This document shows, one piece after another, positions 1 to 8,846 of a stretch of 64,000 nt of DNA. Numbering within the stretch: the first letter of the stretch is position 1; every line of letters begins with the position of its first letter. Both the position numbers and the translations under genes were made by a program. Below the pieces are notes generated by a model that was given only the letters and a program-made list of their open reading frames with translations, was not told where the DNA came from and ran no database searches. Origin of the DNA: Sphingomonas_O antarctica (GTDB taxonomy: Bacteria > Pseudomonadota > Alphaproteobacteria > Sphingomonadales > Sphingomonadaceae). Location: contig NZ_CBCRXM010000016.1 of the NCBI RefSeq assembly GCF_965137005.1, positions 6,901-70,900 of the forward strand, written 5' to 3'.

Positions 1-278
1 TCGAGCGATGCTTCAGCTGCACGGTCTCTGAGAGTGCGCCGATCCCCGCTCCCGCCGTATCATATCGAACTATACGGGTAAGCCATTGACGATCAGGTGA
101 CGCTTTCCAAGGAGTCTCAGTGATTTCGGTCGCTGAGCAAGCCCCAACTAGGATGGCGACAACCGAGCTTGCGATTAGAATTGAGCGCCTGTTCACGTCC
201 GCTGATTACCCGCTGGCAAACTGCAAGATCAATGTCCGCAATTGGGTCGTTAGCGGACAGGCAGCTCCCCCAAGAAAA

Positions 279-1253
279 TCACCCCACCCCAACCGCCAGC
301 AGGGCAAAACTCGGCAACCAGTGGCTGCCCATATAATCGTCGGCGATGTGCGGCAGGCTCGCGGCGACATGCCGCTCGGCCGCACCCAAAGCGACGCCGC
401 TCACCGCATGCCCCTCGCCCAGCACCCGCGCGATCGATCGCCACGCCCATGCCCGGCTCAAATTCAGTCCGTCGAGATGCGCGATCTTGCCGTCGCTGCG
501 GTCCGACACATGGGCCGGGGTGAACAACGTCACCGGCTGCCCCCATTCGGCATCGGGCAAAAACGCATCGAACCACGCGGCGAAATCCGCCGCCGGAAGA
601 ACATGCGACATCAACAACGCCTCGGTCAGCACCGGCGACAAGAACTCGTCGCCGCCCGGCTCCCACGCCTGACACGCGCGATCCTCGCCGAACCACTCGC
701 GCGCCCGCCGTTCGATCGTCGCGGCCAGCGCGGGATCGTACGTCCGCGCCCATTCCAGCGACAGGATCATCGCGAAACTCGAATTGAAATGCGTCCCGAC
801 GCGGATCGGATAGGTCAGCTTGCCGAAATAGTCCGTCAACCGCGCTGCGATCGTCCGCGCCAGCGGCTCCAGCGTCGCGCCCCAGCCCTCGGCATGGCGG
901 CACGCCTCGCCGTGCAGCGCCAATGCCCAGGCCAGCCCGTATGGCCGCGCAAAGCCGGTGCTGGCCGGACGCAGCAGATACGCCACTTCCCCCGCGACGT
1001 TGTCGGCGGTGAACCGCGCCGTCGCCAGTTCGCCGATCCGCGCCGCCGCCGGACCGTCGGGCTCCAGCCGCCGGATCGTCAGCAATTGCCACCAGCTGTG
1101 CACGCACGAATGCCAGTCGAAACTGCCGTAAAAGATCGGATGATGCGCGCGCGGGGCGACCAGATCTTCTGGGCCCGCCAGCACCGCATTGGGCGCGTAA
1201 GGCCATTCGCGCCCGATATGGCCCAAGGTGATTTCGGCGAACCCGCTGAGCAT
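279..1253 (-). CDS. DUF2891 family protein
   Basis: 324 residues. The sequence reads as a soluble, helix-rich protein with many Trp and His residues and motifs such as FDWHSCVHSWW (about residues 50-60) and GTHFNSSFAM. I recognise these as typical of the DUF2891 family, which resembles an alpha/alpha-toroid fold; its biochemical function is not established. The ATG shares one base with the stop of the upstream DUF979 gene (TGATG), so the two are translationally coupled and this is the last gene of the 5-oxoprolinase operon. From that context I infer a role in pyroglutamate or peptide-derived substrate metabolism. No signal peptide is visible. Confidence 0.85.
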   Translation of the reverse strand: MLSGFAEITLGHIGREWPYAPNAVLAGPEDLVAPRAHHPIFYGSFDWHSCVHSWWQLLTIRRLEPDGPAAARIGELATARFTADNVAGEVAYLLRPASTGFARPYGLAWALALHGEACRHAEGWGATLEPLARTIAARLTDYFGKLTYPIRVGTHFNSSFAMILSLEWARTYDPALAATIERRAREWFGEDRACQAWEPGGDEFLSPVLTEALLMSHVLPAADFAAWFDAFLPDAEWGQPVTLFTPAHVSDRSDGKIAHLDGLNLSRAWAWRSIARVLGEGHAVSGVALGAAERHVAASLPHIADDYMGSHWLPSFALLAVGVG

Positions 1254-2152
1254 CAAAACGCCAACCCGTACAGCATCGCGGTGCACGCCACCCATAACGG
1301 CAGCGCCGTCGGCACCTGCGCCTTGATGACCGCATAACGGTCCTTCAACTCCAGCAACGCGGCGGGCAGCAACGTGAAATTCGCCGCCATCGGCGTGCTC
1401 AGCGTCCCGCAAAACCCGCACAACATGCCCAGCGCCGCGACCGCCGCCGGATTGCCGTGATGCTGGTGGATCAGGACCGGGATGCCGATCGCCGTGACCA
1501 TGATCGGGAACGCGGCAAAGGCGTTGCCCATCAATACGGTCAGCACGAACATCCCGAAAGTGTAAGCCAGGACTGCGGCGATCAGGCTGCCATCGGGCAG
1601 CACCGCCCCGGCATAACCGCCGACCAATGGCCCGACCTTGGCCAGCGTGAAAATCCCGCCCAGCGCCGCCAGCAACGGTGGCAACAGCGTGATCGAACCG
1701 ATCGTGTCCATCAGCCTCAACCCTTCGCGCAACGGCGTGAGGGGGCGGGGGCGCAACCAGATAAACGCCACCGCCAGCGCGACGATCACGCCGAACACCA
1801 GGCTGATCAACGTCGCCTGTTTGGGGTCCATCAGGCCGGGAAACCAGCGCGCGTATAATGTCCCGCCGAGTGCGACGGCGGGGACGATCAGCGCGATGGC
1901 GAACAGGCCGTCCCCCTTGGGGGCGGCCAGTTCGGCAGGCTTGGCGGGATTGATGCCGAGCACCGCGACCAGGACGATCGCGGCGACCAGCACGCCATTG
2001 CCGAGGTCGCCGAGCCGGTCTCCGAACCACATCGACACCGCGAGCAGCCCCCATAACAGCGCGTTGCGCCAGCGGTGGTCGGTGGCAGACAGGATTGCAT
2101 AAGTCGCGAACACCGCGCCCGCGGCGGCGTAGACGAAAGCGAGACCGATCAT
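1253..2152 (-). CDS. DUF979 membrane protein, putative 5-oxoproline permease subunit
   Basis: 299 residues, almost entirely hydrophobic, with about nine predicted membrane segments and a short N-terminus starting MIGLAFVYAAAG. I recognise the DUF979 family. It normally sits directly after DUF969 and near pyroglutamate-handling enzymes (pyrrolidone-carboxylate peptidase or 5-oxoprolinase), and the pair is thought to form a permease. The ATG at 2152 overlaps the DUF969 stop as ATGA. A longer in-frame opening upstream lies inside DUF969 and is not needed. Transport of 5-oxoproline is an inference from the neighbouring 5-oxoprolinase. Confidence 0.88.
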   Translation of the reverse strand: MIGLAFVYAAAGAVFATYAILSATDHRWRNALLWGLLAVSMWFGDRLGDLGNGVLVAAIVLVAVLGINPAKPAELAAPKGDGLFAIALIVPAVALGGTLYARWFPGLMDPKQATLISLVFGVIVALAVAFIWLRPRPLTPLREGLRLMDTIGSITLLPPLLAALGGIFTLAKVGPLVGGYAGAVLPDGSLIAAVLAYTFGMFVLTVLMGNAFAAFPIMVTAIGIPVLIHQHHGNPAAVAALGMLCGFCGTLSTPMAANFTLLPAALLELKDRYAVIKAQVPTALPLWVACTAMLYGLAF

Positions 2153-2793
2153 CGCCGCAACCTCCGCCCGAACCGCCAGATGCGAAAACCGTGGATCAGG
2201 AACGCGGCAATCGCCGGCGGGATCGCCCATACCGACAATTCGAGCGGGGTGAGGGTGATGCCCTGCGTTGCCAAAATGCCCTGCATCAACAGGATCGATC
2301 CGATGGCCAGGAACATGTCTTCGCCGAAGAACAGCCCGACCGTGTCGGTCGCCGCCGCCATCGCCTTGACCTGCTCGGCCTCGGCCTCGTCACGCGGTTG
2401 CGCGGCGGCCTCGGCCATCGGCGCGAGCAACGGGCGCACCGTCTGCGCGGGGCCGGCGATCGAGATCAGGCCCAGCCCGGCGGTGATCTGGCGAAAGGCG
2501 AGGTACGCGATCAACAGCCGCGGCATCGTCGCGCCCCGCGCGCGTTCGATGAACGCCCGCCCCCGCGCCTGCAGCCCGTGGCGCTCGAGCAGACCGATCA
2601 CCGGCAGGACCAGCCACGGCAACAGGATCGGGCGGCTGTCGTTGAACGCCTTGCCGAACGCCGCCAGTACCGCGACCGGCTCGATCCCCGCCGCCAGCCC
2701 CGTCGCCAGCGCCGCCGCGACGACGATCAGCAACGGGTTGAACCGCAGCAGAAAGCCGAGGATCAGCACCGGCAGGCCGATCAGCACGATCAT
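2149..2793 (-). CDS. DUF969 membrane protein, putative 5-oxoproline permease subunit
   Basis: 214 residues with an N-terminal hydrophobic hairpin (MIVLIGLPVLILGFLL and the following segment) and further membrane segments near the middle and the C-terminus. The central region with RQITAGLGL and GLFFGEDMFLAIGSILLMQ matches my memory of DUF969. The start overlaps the end of the 5-oxoprolinase by four bases and the stop overlaps the DUF979 start by four bases. Two interlocked membrane proteins following the enzyme fit a substrate importer co-expressed with the hydrolase. The substrate is inferred, not seen. Confidence 0.88.
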   Translation of the reverse strand: MIVLIGLPVLILGFLLRFNPLLIVVAAALATGLAAGIEPVAVLAAFGKAFNDSRPILLPWLVLPVIGLLERHGLQARGRAFIERARGATMPRLLIAYLAFRQITAGLGLISIAGPAQTVRPLLAPMAEAAAQPRDEAEAEQVKAMAAATDTVGLFFGEDMFLAIGSILLMQGILATQGITLTPLELSVWAIPPAIAAFLIHGFRIWRFGRRLRR

Positions 2794-5700
2794 TTCTGCG
2801 ACGCTCCGTACCCGCCGCCGCCCGGCGTCGCGATGGTGAACACATCGCCTTCGCCCATGTCCGCGCTGCCCACGCCGGGCAGGATTTCGCTCGAACCATC
2901 GGCCCGGTCGATGCGGTTGATACCCGTCGCGCCGTCGCTGCCGCCCGCCAGCCCGAACGGCGCGNCGCGGCGATGGTCGCTCAGGATGTTCGCGCGCATG
3001 GCTTTGAGGAATTTGATCCTGCGGATGGCTCCATCGCCGCCATGAAACTCGCCTGATCCGCCCGACCCCCGGCGGATCGAAAACTCTTCGACTCTAACCG
3101 GATAGCGCGTCTCCAACACCTCGGGATCGGTCAACCGGCTGTTGGTCATGTGCGTCTGCACCGCACTCGCCCCGACGAACCCGGCGCCCGCCCCCGCACC
3201 GCCCGCGATCGTCTCATAATATTGCAACTCATTATCACCAAAGGCGAAATTGTTCATCGTCCCCTGACTCCCCGCCATCACCCCGAGGGCACCCATCAGG
3301 GCATCGGTGACGATCTGGCTCGTCTCGACATTGCCCGCCACGACCGCGGCGGGATAGCGCGGATTGAGCATCGACCCCGCGGGCACGATCAACGTCACCG
3401 GGCGAAGGAACCCATCGTTCAACGGCACATCGGCGTCGATCAATGTGCGCAGCGCGTACAGCGCCGCGGCGCGGGTCACGGCATAGGGCGCGTTGGTGTT
3501 GCCGGGACGCTGATCGCTGGTGCCGGTGAAATCGATGGTCAGCGCGCCAGCCTTTCGATCCACGCGAACAGCAACGCGGACGGTCGCGCCATCATCGGTC
3601 TCGTACGCGAAATCGCCGTCCTGCAATTCGCGGATGCGGCGGCGGGCGAGCGCTTCGGCATGGTCCTGAACGTGCGCCATGTAGCTGGTGACCACATCCG
3701 CGCCCTGTTCGGCGACAAGGCGTAGCAGTTCGGTGCTCCCGCGCGCGCATGCGGCCAGCTGAGCGGACACGTCGGCGATATTCTGGTCGATGTTGCGAGC
3801 GGGATGAGCACCGCTGGCGAGTTTGGCGCGCAGTTCGGCTTCGAGGAATTTACCGCCCGCGACGATGCGGTCGTCGAGGATGACGCCTTCGTCGAGGATG
3901 CTGCGGCTGTCGGCGGGCATCGAGCCGGGAGCGATGCCGCCGATGTCCGCATGGTGGCCCCGCGCTGCGACGAAAAAGGTGGGTGCGACGCCGCCCGCAA
4001 ACACCGGCTGGACCACCGTCACATCGGGCAAATGCGTGCCGCCCTTGAACGGATCGTTGAGCGCGAAGGCGTCCCCCGGCTGCATCGCATGACTGGCCAT
4101 CACGCTCTTCACGCATTCGCCCATCGAGCCGAGGTGAACAGGGATGTGCGGCGCGTTGGCGATCAGGCTGCCCGCGGCATCGAACACCGCGCAGGAGAAA
4201 TCGAGCCGCTCACGAATATTGACCGAGGCTGCGCTGCGTTGAAGCGCCGAGCCCATTTCCTCCGCCACGCCCATGAACAGCCCCGCGAAGATCGCCAAGC
4301 GAACGGGGTCGGCGTTGGTATCGGCAATGGTCGTCGTGGCGCGGGCCGCGCGGGTCAGGCGGAGCGTGCCGTCGGATAAAGGCGTGGCGGACCAGCAGGG
4401 TTCGACCGCGACGGTCGAGGTCGGGTCGATGATCAGGGCGGGGCCGTGGATGGACGTGCCGGGAGTCAGGGTGTCTCGCTGATAGAGCAGAGCGGCGTGC
4501 CAAGGTCCCTCGACTTCGCTCGGGACGAACGGGGCGGGTGTCTTGTCAGTCGCCTGAAGAACCAACGAGCGCGTCGGCAGCACGGCTTCGACCTGCGCGC
4601 GCTCGACGATGAGAGCGTCATTGCCGACGAAGCCGAAGCGTTCGCGATGGGCGGCTTCGAAGGCTGCGGTCATGTCGGGGATGGAGGTGACGGCAACGTC
4701 TATGCCGTGATCGGTGCGGGCATAGCGGAGTTGCAAGGTGGCGAGGGTTTCGCCGTCCCGAGGTGCGGCGCGCAACTCGGCCCAGGCTTCGGTCGCGAGG
4801 CGATCGAGGGCCACGCGCCAATTGGCTTCGTCGGCAAGGGGGATGCCGAGCGTCACCTGCCGCACCCCGCGCCGGTCGGCGAGGGCAATGCCATAGGCGC
4901 TGAGCACCCCGGCAAGCGGGTGGACGAGGATGCGGTCCATGCCGAGGGCCTCGGCGATGAGGCAGGCATGCTGGCCGCCCGCGCCGCCGAAACTCATCAA
5001 TGCATAGCTGGCCGGATCATGGCCACGCGCGACCGAGACCGCCTTGATGGCGTTCGCCATGTTGGCAACGGCGATGTCGATCAGCCCTTTGGCGGTCGGG
5101 TGCGGATCGGGGCGGGTGCCGGTCTCCCGCTCGACCTGATCGAGCAATTCGGCGAGGCGCTGATGCGCGGCATCGGCATCGAGCGGCTGGTCGCCGTCAG
5201 GGCCAAAAACCGGTGGAAAATGTTCGGGGCGGAGCTTGCCGAGGATGAGGTTGCAGTCGGTGATCGTCAGCGGACCGCCGCGCCGGTAGCAGGCCGGGCC
5301 GGGCACGGCGCCGGCGCTTTCGGGGCCGACCCGGAACGCGCCGCCGTCAAAGCTGCAGATCGAGCCGCCACCCGCCGCGACGGTATCGATCCGCAGCATC
5401 GGCGCGGTGACGCGCGTGCCGCCGATGACCGCTTCCTGACGGCGTTCGTATTCGCCGGCGTAAAGCGACACATCGGTCGATGTGCCGCCCATGTCGAAGC
5501 CGATGACGCGCGGTTCTCCGGCCGTCTTTGCCGCCGCCGCCATCCCGACGATGCCGCCCGCCGGGCCCGACAGCAATGCGTCCTTGCCGCTGAAATTGCT
5601 GCCCGCGACGAGGCCGCCCGAGGAGCGCATGAACAAAGCGGGCGCGCCGAGCTCGCCTTCCACCCCTTCGACATAACGGCGCAGAACGGGAGAGAGATAA

Positions 5701-6335
5701 GCGTCGGCGACGGTGGTATCGCCGCGCGCGACGAGGCGGATCAGCGGGGCGACGCGGTGGCTGACCGAGATTTGGGTGAAGCCGATCTTTTCCGCCAGCG
5801 CCGCGAGTTGAGCTTCGTGATCACTGAATTTCCAGCCGTGCATCAGGACGATGGCGATGCTGCGGAGGCCGGTGTCGAAGGCGTCGCGGAGCGCGGTTTC
5901 GGCGGAGGCGGTGTCGAGCGCTTGGATCACATCCCCGTCCGCGCCGATGCGTTCGTCGATCTCGACGACCCGCGCAGCGAGCGGCGGCGGGCGCCTGATC
6001 TCGCGGGCAAAAATGTCGGGCCGGTCCTGATAGCCGATCGGCAGCGCGTCGCCGAAGCCGCGCGTGATCGCCAGCACGGCCGGTTCACCGGCGCGCTCGA
6101 GCAGCGCGTTGGTGGCGATGGTCGTGCCGATGCGGACGTCGAGTTTGGGAAGCGGTCCGGACGCGATGCCGGTCAGGCGCCGGACCGCCTCGATCGCCGC
6201 ATCGTCGTAGCGTCCTGGATCGACCGACAGCAATTTGAGCACTTCGACCGATCCGTCGCTGCGTTCGGCGACGACGTCTGTAAACGTCCCGCCCCTATCG
6301 ATCGCGATACGGCGCAGCGGGGCAGGTTCGGCCAT
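2790..6335 (-). CDS. oplAH: ATP-dependent 5-oxoprolinase (HyuA-HyuB fusion)
   Basis: 1181 residues; catalyses ATP-driven hydrolysis of 5-oxo-L-proline to L-glutamate in the cytosol. The N-terminal half is the HyuA/actin-like ATPase, with DRGGTFTDV at residues 13-21 and GFDMGGTSTDVSLY near residue 280. The C-terminal half, from about residue 680, is the hydantoinase-B-like domain (SAASVNIRERLDFSCAVFD, HVPVHLGSMGE-like and DPFKGGTHLPDV motifs). Its length fits the fused bacterial and eukaryotic enzymes. An undetermined base at 2965 makes one residue unknown. Near residue 608 the chain reads PFVPSEVEGP, produced by a dispersed repeat lying in frame between the two halves. It heads the DUF969-DUF979-DUF2891 operon and is divergent from the HAD gene. 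Confidence 0.93.
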   Translation of the reverse strand: MAEPAPLRRIAIDRGGTFTDVVAERSDGSVEVLKLLSVDPGRYDDAAIEAVRRLTGIASGPLPKLDVRIGTTIATNALLERAGEPAVLAITRGFGDALPIGYQDRPDIFAREIRRPPPLAARVVEIDERIGADGDVIQALDTASAETALRDAFDTGLRSIAIVLMHGWKFSDHEAQLAALAEKIGFTQISVSHRVAPLIRLVARGDTTVADAYLSPVLRRYVEGVEGELGAPALFMRSSGGLVAGSNFSGKDALLSGPAGGIVGMAAAAKTAGEPRVIGFDMGGTSTDVSLYAGEYERRQEAVIGGTRVTAPMLRIDTVAAGGGSICSFDGGAFRVGPESAGAVPGPACYRRGGPLTITDCNLILGKLRPEHFPPVFGPDGDQPLDADAAHQRLAELLDQVERETGTRPDPHPTAKGLIDIAVANMANAIKAVSVARGHDPASYALMSFGGAGGQHACLIAEALGMDRILVHPLAGVLSAYGIALADRRGVRQVTLGIPLADEANWRVALDRLATEAWAELRAAPRDGETLATLQLRYARTDHGIDVAVTSIPDMTAAFEAAHRERFGFVGNDALIVERAQVEAVLPTRSLVLQATDKTPAPFVPSEVEGPWHAALLYQRDTLTPGTSIHGPALIIDPTSTVAVEPCWSATPLSDGTLRLTRAARATTTIADTNADPVRLAIFAGLFMGVAEEMGSALQRSAASVNIRERLDFSCAVFDAAGSLIANAPHIPVHLGSMGECVKSVMASHAMQPGDAFALNDPFKGGTHLPDVTVVQPVFAGGVAPTFFVAARGHHADIGGIAPGSMPADSRSILDEGVILDDRIVAGGKFLEAELRAKLASGAHPARNIDQNIADVSAQLAACARGSTELLRLVAEQGADVVTSYMAHVQDHAEALARRRIRELQDGDFAYETDDGATVRVAVRVDRKAGALTIDFTGTSDQRPGNTNAPYAVTRAAALYALRTLIDADVPLNDGFLRPVTLIVPAGSMLNPRYPAAVVAGNVETSQIVTDALMGALGVMAGSQGTMNNFAFGDNELQYYETIAGGAGAGAGFVGASAVQTHMTNSRLTDPEVLETRYPVRVEEFSIRRGSGGSGEFHGGDGAIRRIKFLKAMRANILSDHRRXAPFGLAGGSDGATGINRIDRADGSSEILPGVGSADMGEGDVFTIATPGGGGYGASQK
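4504..4531. repeat. Dispersed sphingomonad-type repeat inside oplAH
   Basis: The stretch reads CCTCGACTTCGCTCGGG followed by ACGAACGGGG. From general knowledge, close relatives of this sequence (TTCGTCCTGAGCGAAGTCGAAGG on the other strand) occur many times in sphingomonad genomes, usually between genes. Here it lies in frame inside oplAH, giving the residues SEVEGP in the linker between the ATPase and HyuB-like halves. It is the only copy I see in this window. Confidence 0.6.
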
Positions 6336-6399
6336 GCGTGTTCATACGCAGGCGGGCGGACACGGCAAATCGCAAACGCGTTTTTAACCATATCGCTTC

Positions 6400-8730
6400 A
6401 TGGCTTCGAGCATGACCATGAATCCGCCCGCGCTGACGCAGATCGCTTGTCACGAGATTGGCAGCTTGCTCGACCGCTTTCCCGATATGGAAGTGCTGAG
6501 CCTCGACTGTTTCGACACGTTGTTGTGGCGGCGGGGGCAGGCGCCGAGGGATGTATTCTGCGATCTGCCGATCAAGGGCGGGGCGATCCAGCGGCGCATG
6601 GCCGCCGAGGGCAAGATGCGTCACGCGCGCGGATGCGAGGTGACGCTGGAGGAGATTTACGGCGCGCTGATGCCCAGTGCCGATGCAAATGCGCGCTTTG
6701 CGGCGATGCAGGCCGAACTGGATGCCGAAGCCGCGCCTTGCTTTGCGTATGAGCCGGTGGTGCAGCTGCTCGAGGCGGCCAAGGCGCGCGGGCTGATGAC
6801 GATGATCGTCAGTGATACGTATCTCAACGCCGGGCAGCTGATCGACCTGATCGAGCGCGCGGGCGGCGAGCGGGTGATCGCGCTGGTCGACAACATCTTC
6901 TGTTCGTCGGACTATGGTATGCCCAAGGCGGGCGGGCTGTTCGCGCCGGTGCTCGACCAGTTGGGCATTGCGGCGGGCAAGATCCTGCACCTCGGCGACA
7001 ACCGGATTGCGGACCATGATGCCCCGCGCAAGCTGGGCATTTTAGGGGTCCATTTGCGCCAATTCACTCATGCTCAGGAGACGCAGCTGCGGCTCGAAGC
7101 CGCAGCTGCGACCCTTGCCGATCCGGCAGTGCGTGGCGTGAAGCCGGCGTTCCAGCCGCATCGGCCTGCGCTGGCGTTACGCCCGGATATGGATGACGCC
7201 GGAGCACTCGGTTTCGACGTGATCGGTCCGGTCCTGACCGCGTTCGACCGCTGGCTGGAAACCGAGGAGGCCAAACTGGCCGCGGAGACCGGGCGCCCGG
7301 TCAAGACCGTCTATCTGCTCCGCGACGGGCATCTGCCAGGGCTGGTGCGTGAAGCGCGCTCGGGCGCGAAACCGCTTTACGCCTCGATCAGCCGGTTTAC
7401 CGCGCGGCGCGGCGGGCTGGCCGATCCGGCGGCGCTCGAACGCTATATCGATGCCGAGCAGCACCGGCGCTTCGAAGTCCATGCCGACCAGCTCCAGCTC
7501 TCGCCGCGCGAGCGCAAGGAGATGGGCGACAGCCTGACGTCGATGGCGGCGTATCTGCGGCAGGACGACGTCGCGGCGAAGGTCCAGAAGCGCGGATCGC
7601 TGTTCCTCGATCGCATCGTCAAGCATTTGCGCCGCGCGGGCGTCGAACGCGGCGACGCGGTGATGTTCGTCGACCTCGGCTACAACGGCACGGTGCAGAA
7701 CGAGATCGCGGCGCTGCTGAGTGAGCGTGCCGGTGTGCATGTCGCGGGGCGTTACCTGTTGCTGCGCGAAAACGATGTCAGCGGTCTCGACAAGGCGGGT
7801 TTCATCGGCACCGATGATTATGACGACGCGTTCCTGCTCGCGCTGACGCGGTCGGTGTCGGCGCTCGAACAACTTGTCACCAGCGGGCTCGGCACGGTCA
7901 CCGATTACCGCGACGACGGGCGTGGCATTTTTTCGGCGGCGCGCGATCACAAGCGGCAGCAACAGGTGCGCGGCGATGTGCAGGCGGCGTGCCTGACATA
8001 CGCCCGCGTGGCCGGCGATGCGGACATGGCTGCCGAACGTCAGGCGGCGGCGGCTTCGCTCACCCGCTTCCTGTTCTTGCCCAGTGCGGCGGAGAGCGCG
8101 CTGCTCGCCACCTTCGCGCATGACGTGAACCTCGGCACGCGCGACACCAACAAGTTGCTCGACAGCAACACCGCCAAGCAGGATCTGCGGCGCAACGGGC
8201 TGCGCTATGCGGGGACGACCGACCGGCTGTTCCCGTCGGCCGAGCTGTGCGGCGAGCGGTTCGACCTCGCGCTGGCGCATTTCGCGCAGCAGCGGTTCGG
8301 GCTCGAACTGCGCGATGCCGATGTACGGCGCAATGCGCTCAGCGTCCCTTGCATCGTCGCCAGCGGCAGCGATCAGACGCTGGTCGATCTCGACGCCTGG
8401 CCGACGCATGACGGATTCTTCAAGGTCACCGTGCCGTTAGGGACCGGCGGGTTGCAAGCGGGTATCCTGCTCGGCCGGATCGCGCGCCATGTCGAGGTCG
8501 AGAGCGTGATGCTGACGACGCTCAAGGAATTGGAGCGCGACAACGGGGACGGCGCAACGCTCCTGACGCCGGTGTATGACGGCGTCGAGCGTCTGTCCGA
8601 CGCGCTGTTCGCCTGCTCGGCCAACGGACTGATGCTGGTCAGCGCGCCGGCAAGCGGCGAAGCGGTCGCGGCGGAAATCGTGTTCCGGCCGATCGGATCG
8701 CCGGCGGTGGAGTTGCGGCTGGCGGCTTGA
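6400..8730 (+). CDS. HAD-domain protein fused to a large uncharacterised C-terminal region
   Basis: 776 residues. Residues about 30-235 form a HAD-like domain: LSLDCFDTLLW (putative nucleophile D36), MIVSDTY as motif II, MPKAGG with the conserved Lys, and HLGDNRIADHD as motif IV. D36 is followed at +2 by Phe38, not Asp, as in dehalogenase-type members, so ordinary phosphatase chemistry is uncertain. From about residue 260 a second region (KTVYLLRDGHLPG, FVDLGYNGTVQNEIAALL) is conserved-looking but unrecognised. Such HAD fusions are often annotated near surface-polysaccharide or flagellar glycosylation genes. ATGs at 6412 and 6418 are alternative starts; no convincing ribosome-binding site separates them. 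It reads toward the flagellar cluster, and its function there is a guess. Confidence 0.75.
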   Translation: MASSMTMNPPALTQIACHEIGSLLDRFPDMEVLSLDCFDTLLWRRGQAPRDVFCDLPIKGGAIQRRMAAEGKMRHARGCEVTLEEIYGALMPSADANARFAAMQAELDAEAAPCFAYEPVVQLLEAAKARGLMTMIVSDTYLNAGQLIDLIERAGGERVIALVDNIFCSSDYGMPKAGGLFAPVLDQLGIAAGKILHLGDNRIADHDAPRKLGILGVHLRQFTHAQETQLRLEAAAATLADPAVRGVKPAFQPHRPALALRPDMDDAGALGFDVIGPVLTAFDRWLETEEAKLAAETGRPVKTVYLLRDGHLPGLVREARSGAKPLYASISRFTARRGGLADPAALERYIDAEQHRRFEVHADQLQLSPRERKEMGDSLTSMAAYLRQDDVAAKVQKRGSLFLDRIVKHLRRAGVERGDAVMFVDLGYNGTVQNEIAALLSERAGVHVAGRYLLLRENDVSGLDKAGFIGTDDYDDAFLLALTRSVSALEQLVTSGLGTVTDYRDDGRGIFSAARDHKRQQQVRGDVQAACLTYARVAGDADMAAERQAAAASLTRFLFLPSAAESALLATFAHDVNLGTRDTNKLLDSNTAKQDLRRNGLRYAGTTDRLFPSAELCGERFDLALAHFAQQRFGLELRDADVRRNALSVPCIVASGSDQTLVDLDAWPTHDGFFKVTVPLGTGGLQAGILLGRIARHVEVESVMLTTLKELERDNGDGATLLTPVYDGVERLSDALFACSANGLMLVSAPASGEAVAAEIVFRPIGSPAVELRLAA

Positions 8731-8846
8731 CGCTCCACGCAGCCGCTTTCAGTGGGCTTCGCTACACAAACAGGATAAACGCGTCGTCGTGACGCTTACC
8801 GACGGAGCGCTACGTCCTGCCTCGCATCGACAGAGCAAGCTGATCC

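Noticed and set aside
266..300. CACCCCACCCCAACC stretch near the end of the DUF2891 gene as a third copy of the DUF559-associated repeat
   Set aside because: Only about 14 bases resemble the repeat and it lacks the GGGGAGGGGC arm; likely coincidental coding sequence for the Val/Gly-rich C-terminus.
120..310. Small plus-strand reading frame beginning GTG at 120 after a good AAGGAG
   Set aside because: Only the first ~50 codons precede the antisense DUF2891 gene; the rest of the long frame is the shadow of DUF2891. No family resemblance, and codon use after 279 is that of antisense reading. A short eroded gene in 120-278 is possible but not supportable.
4446..6752. 768-codon plus-strand open frame opposite oplAH
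   Set aside because: Antisense to a clear 5-oxoprolinase and full of Arg/Ala/Gly/Asp-rich low-quality sequence; a product of high GC.
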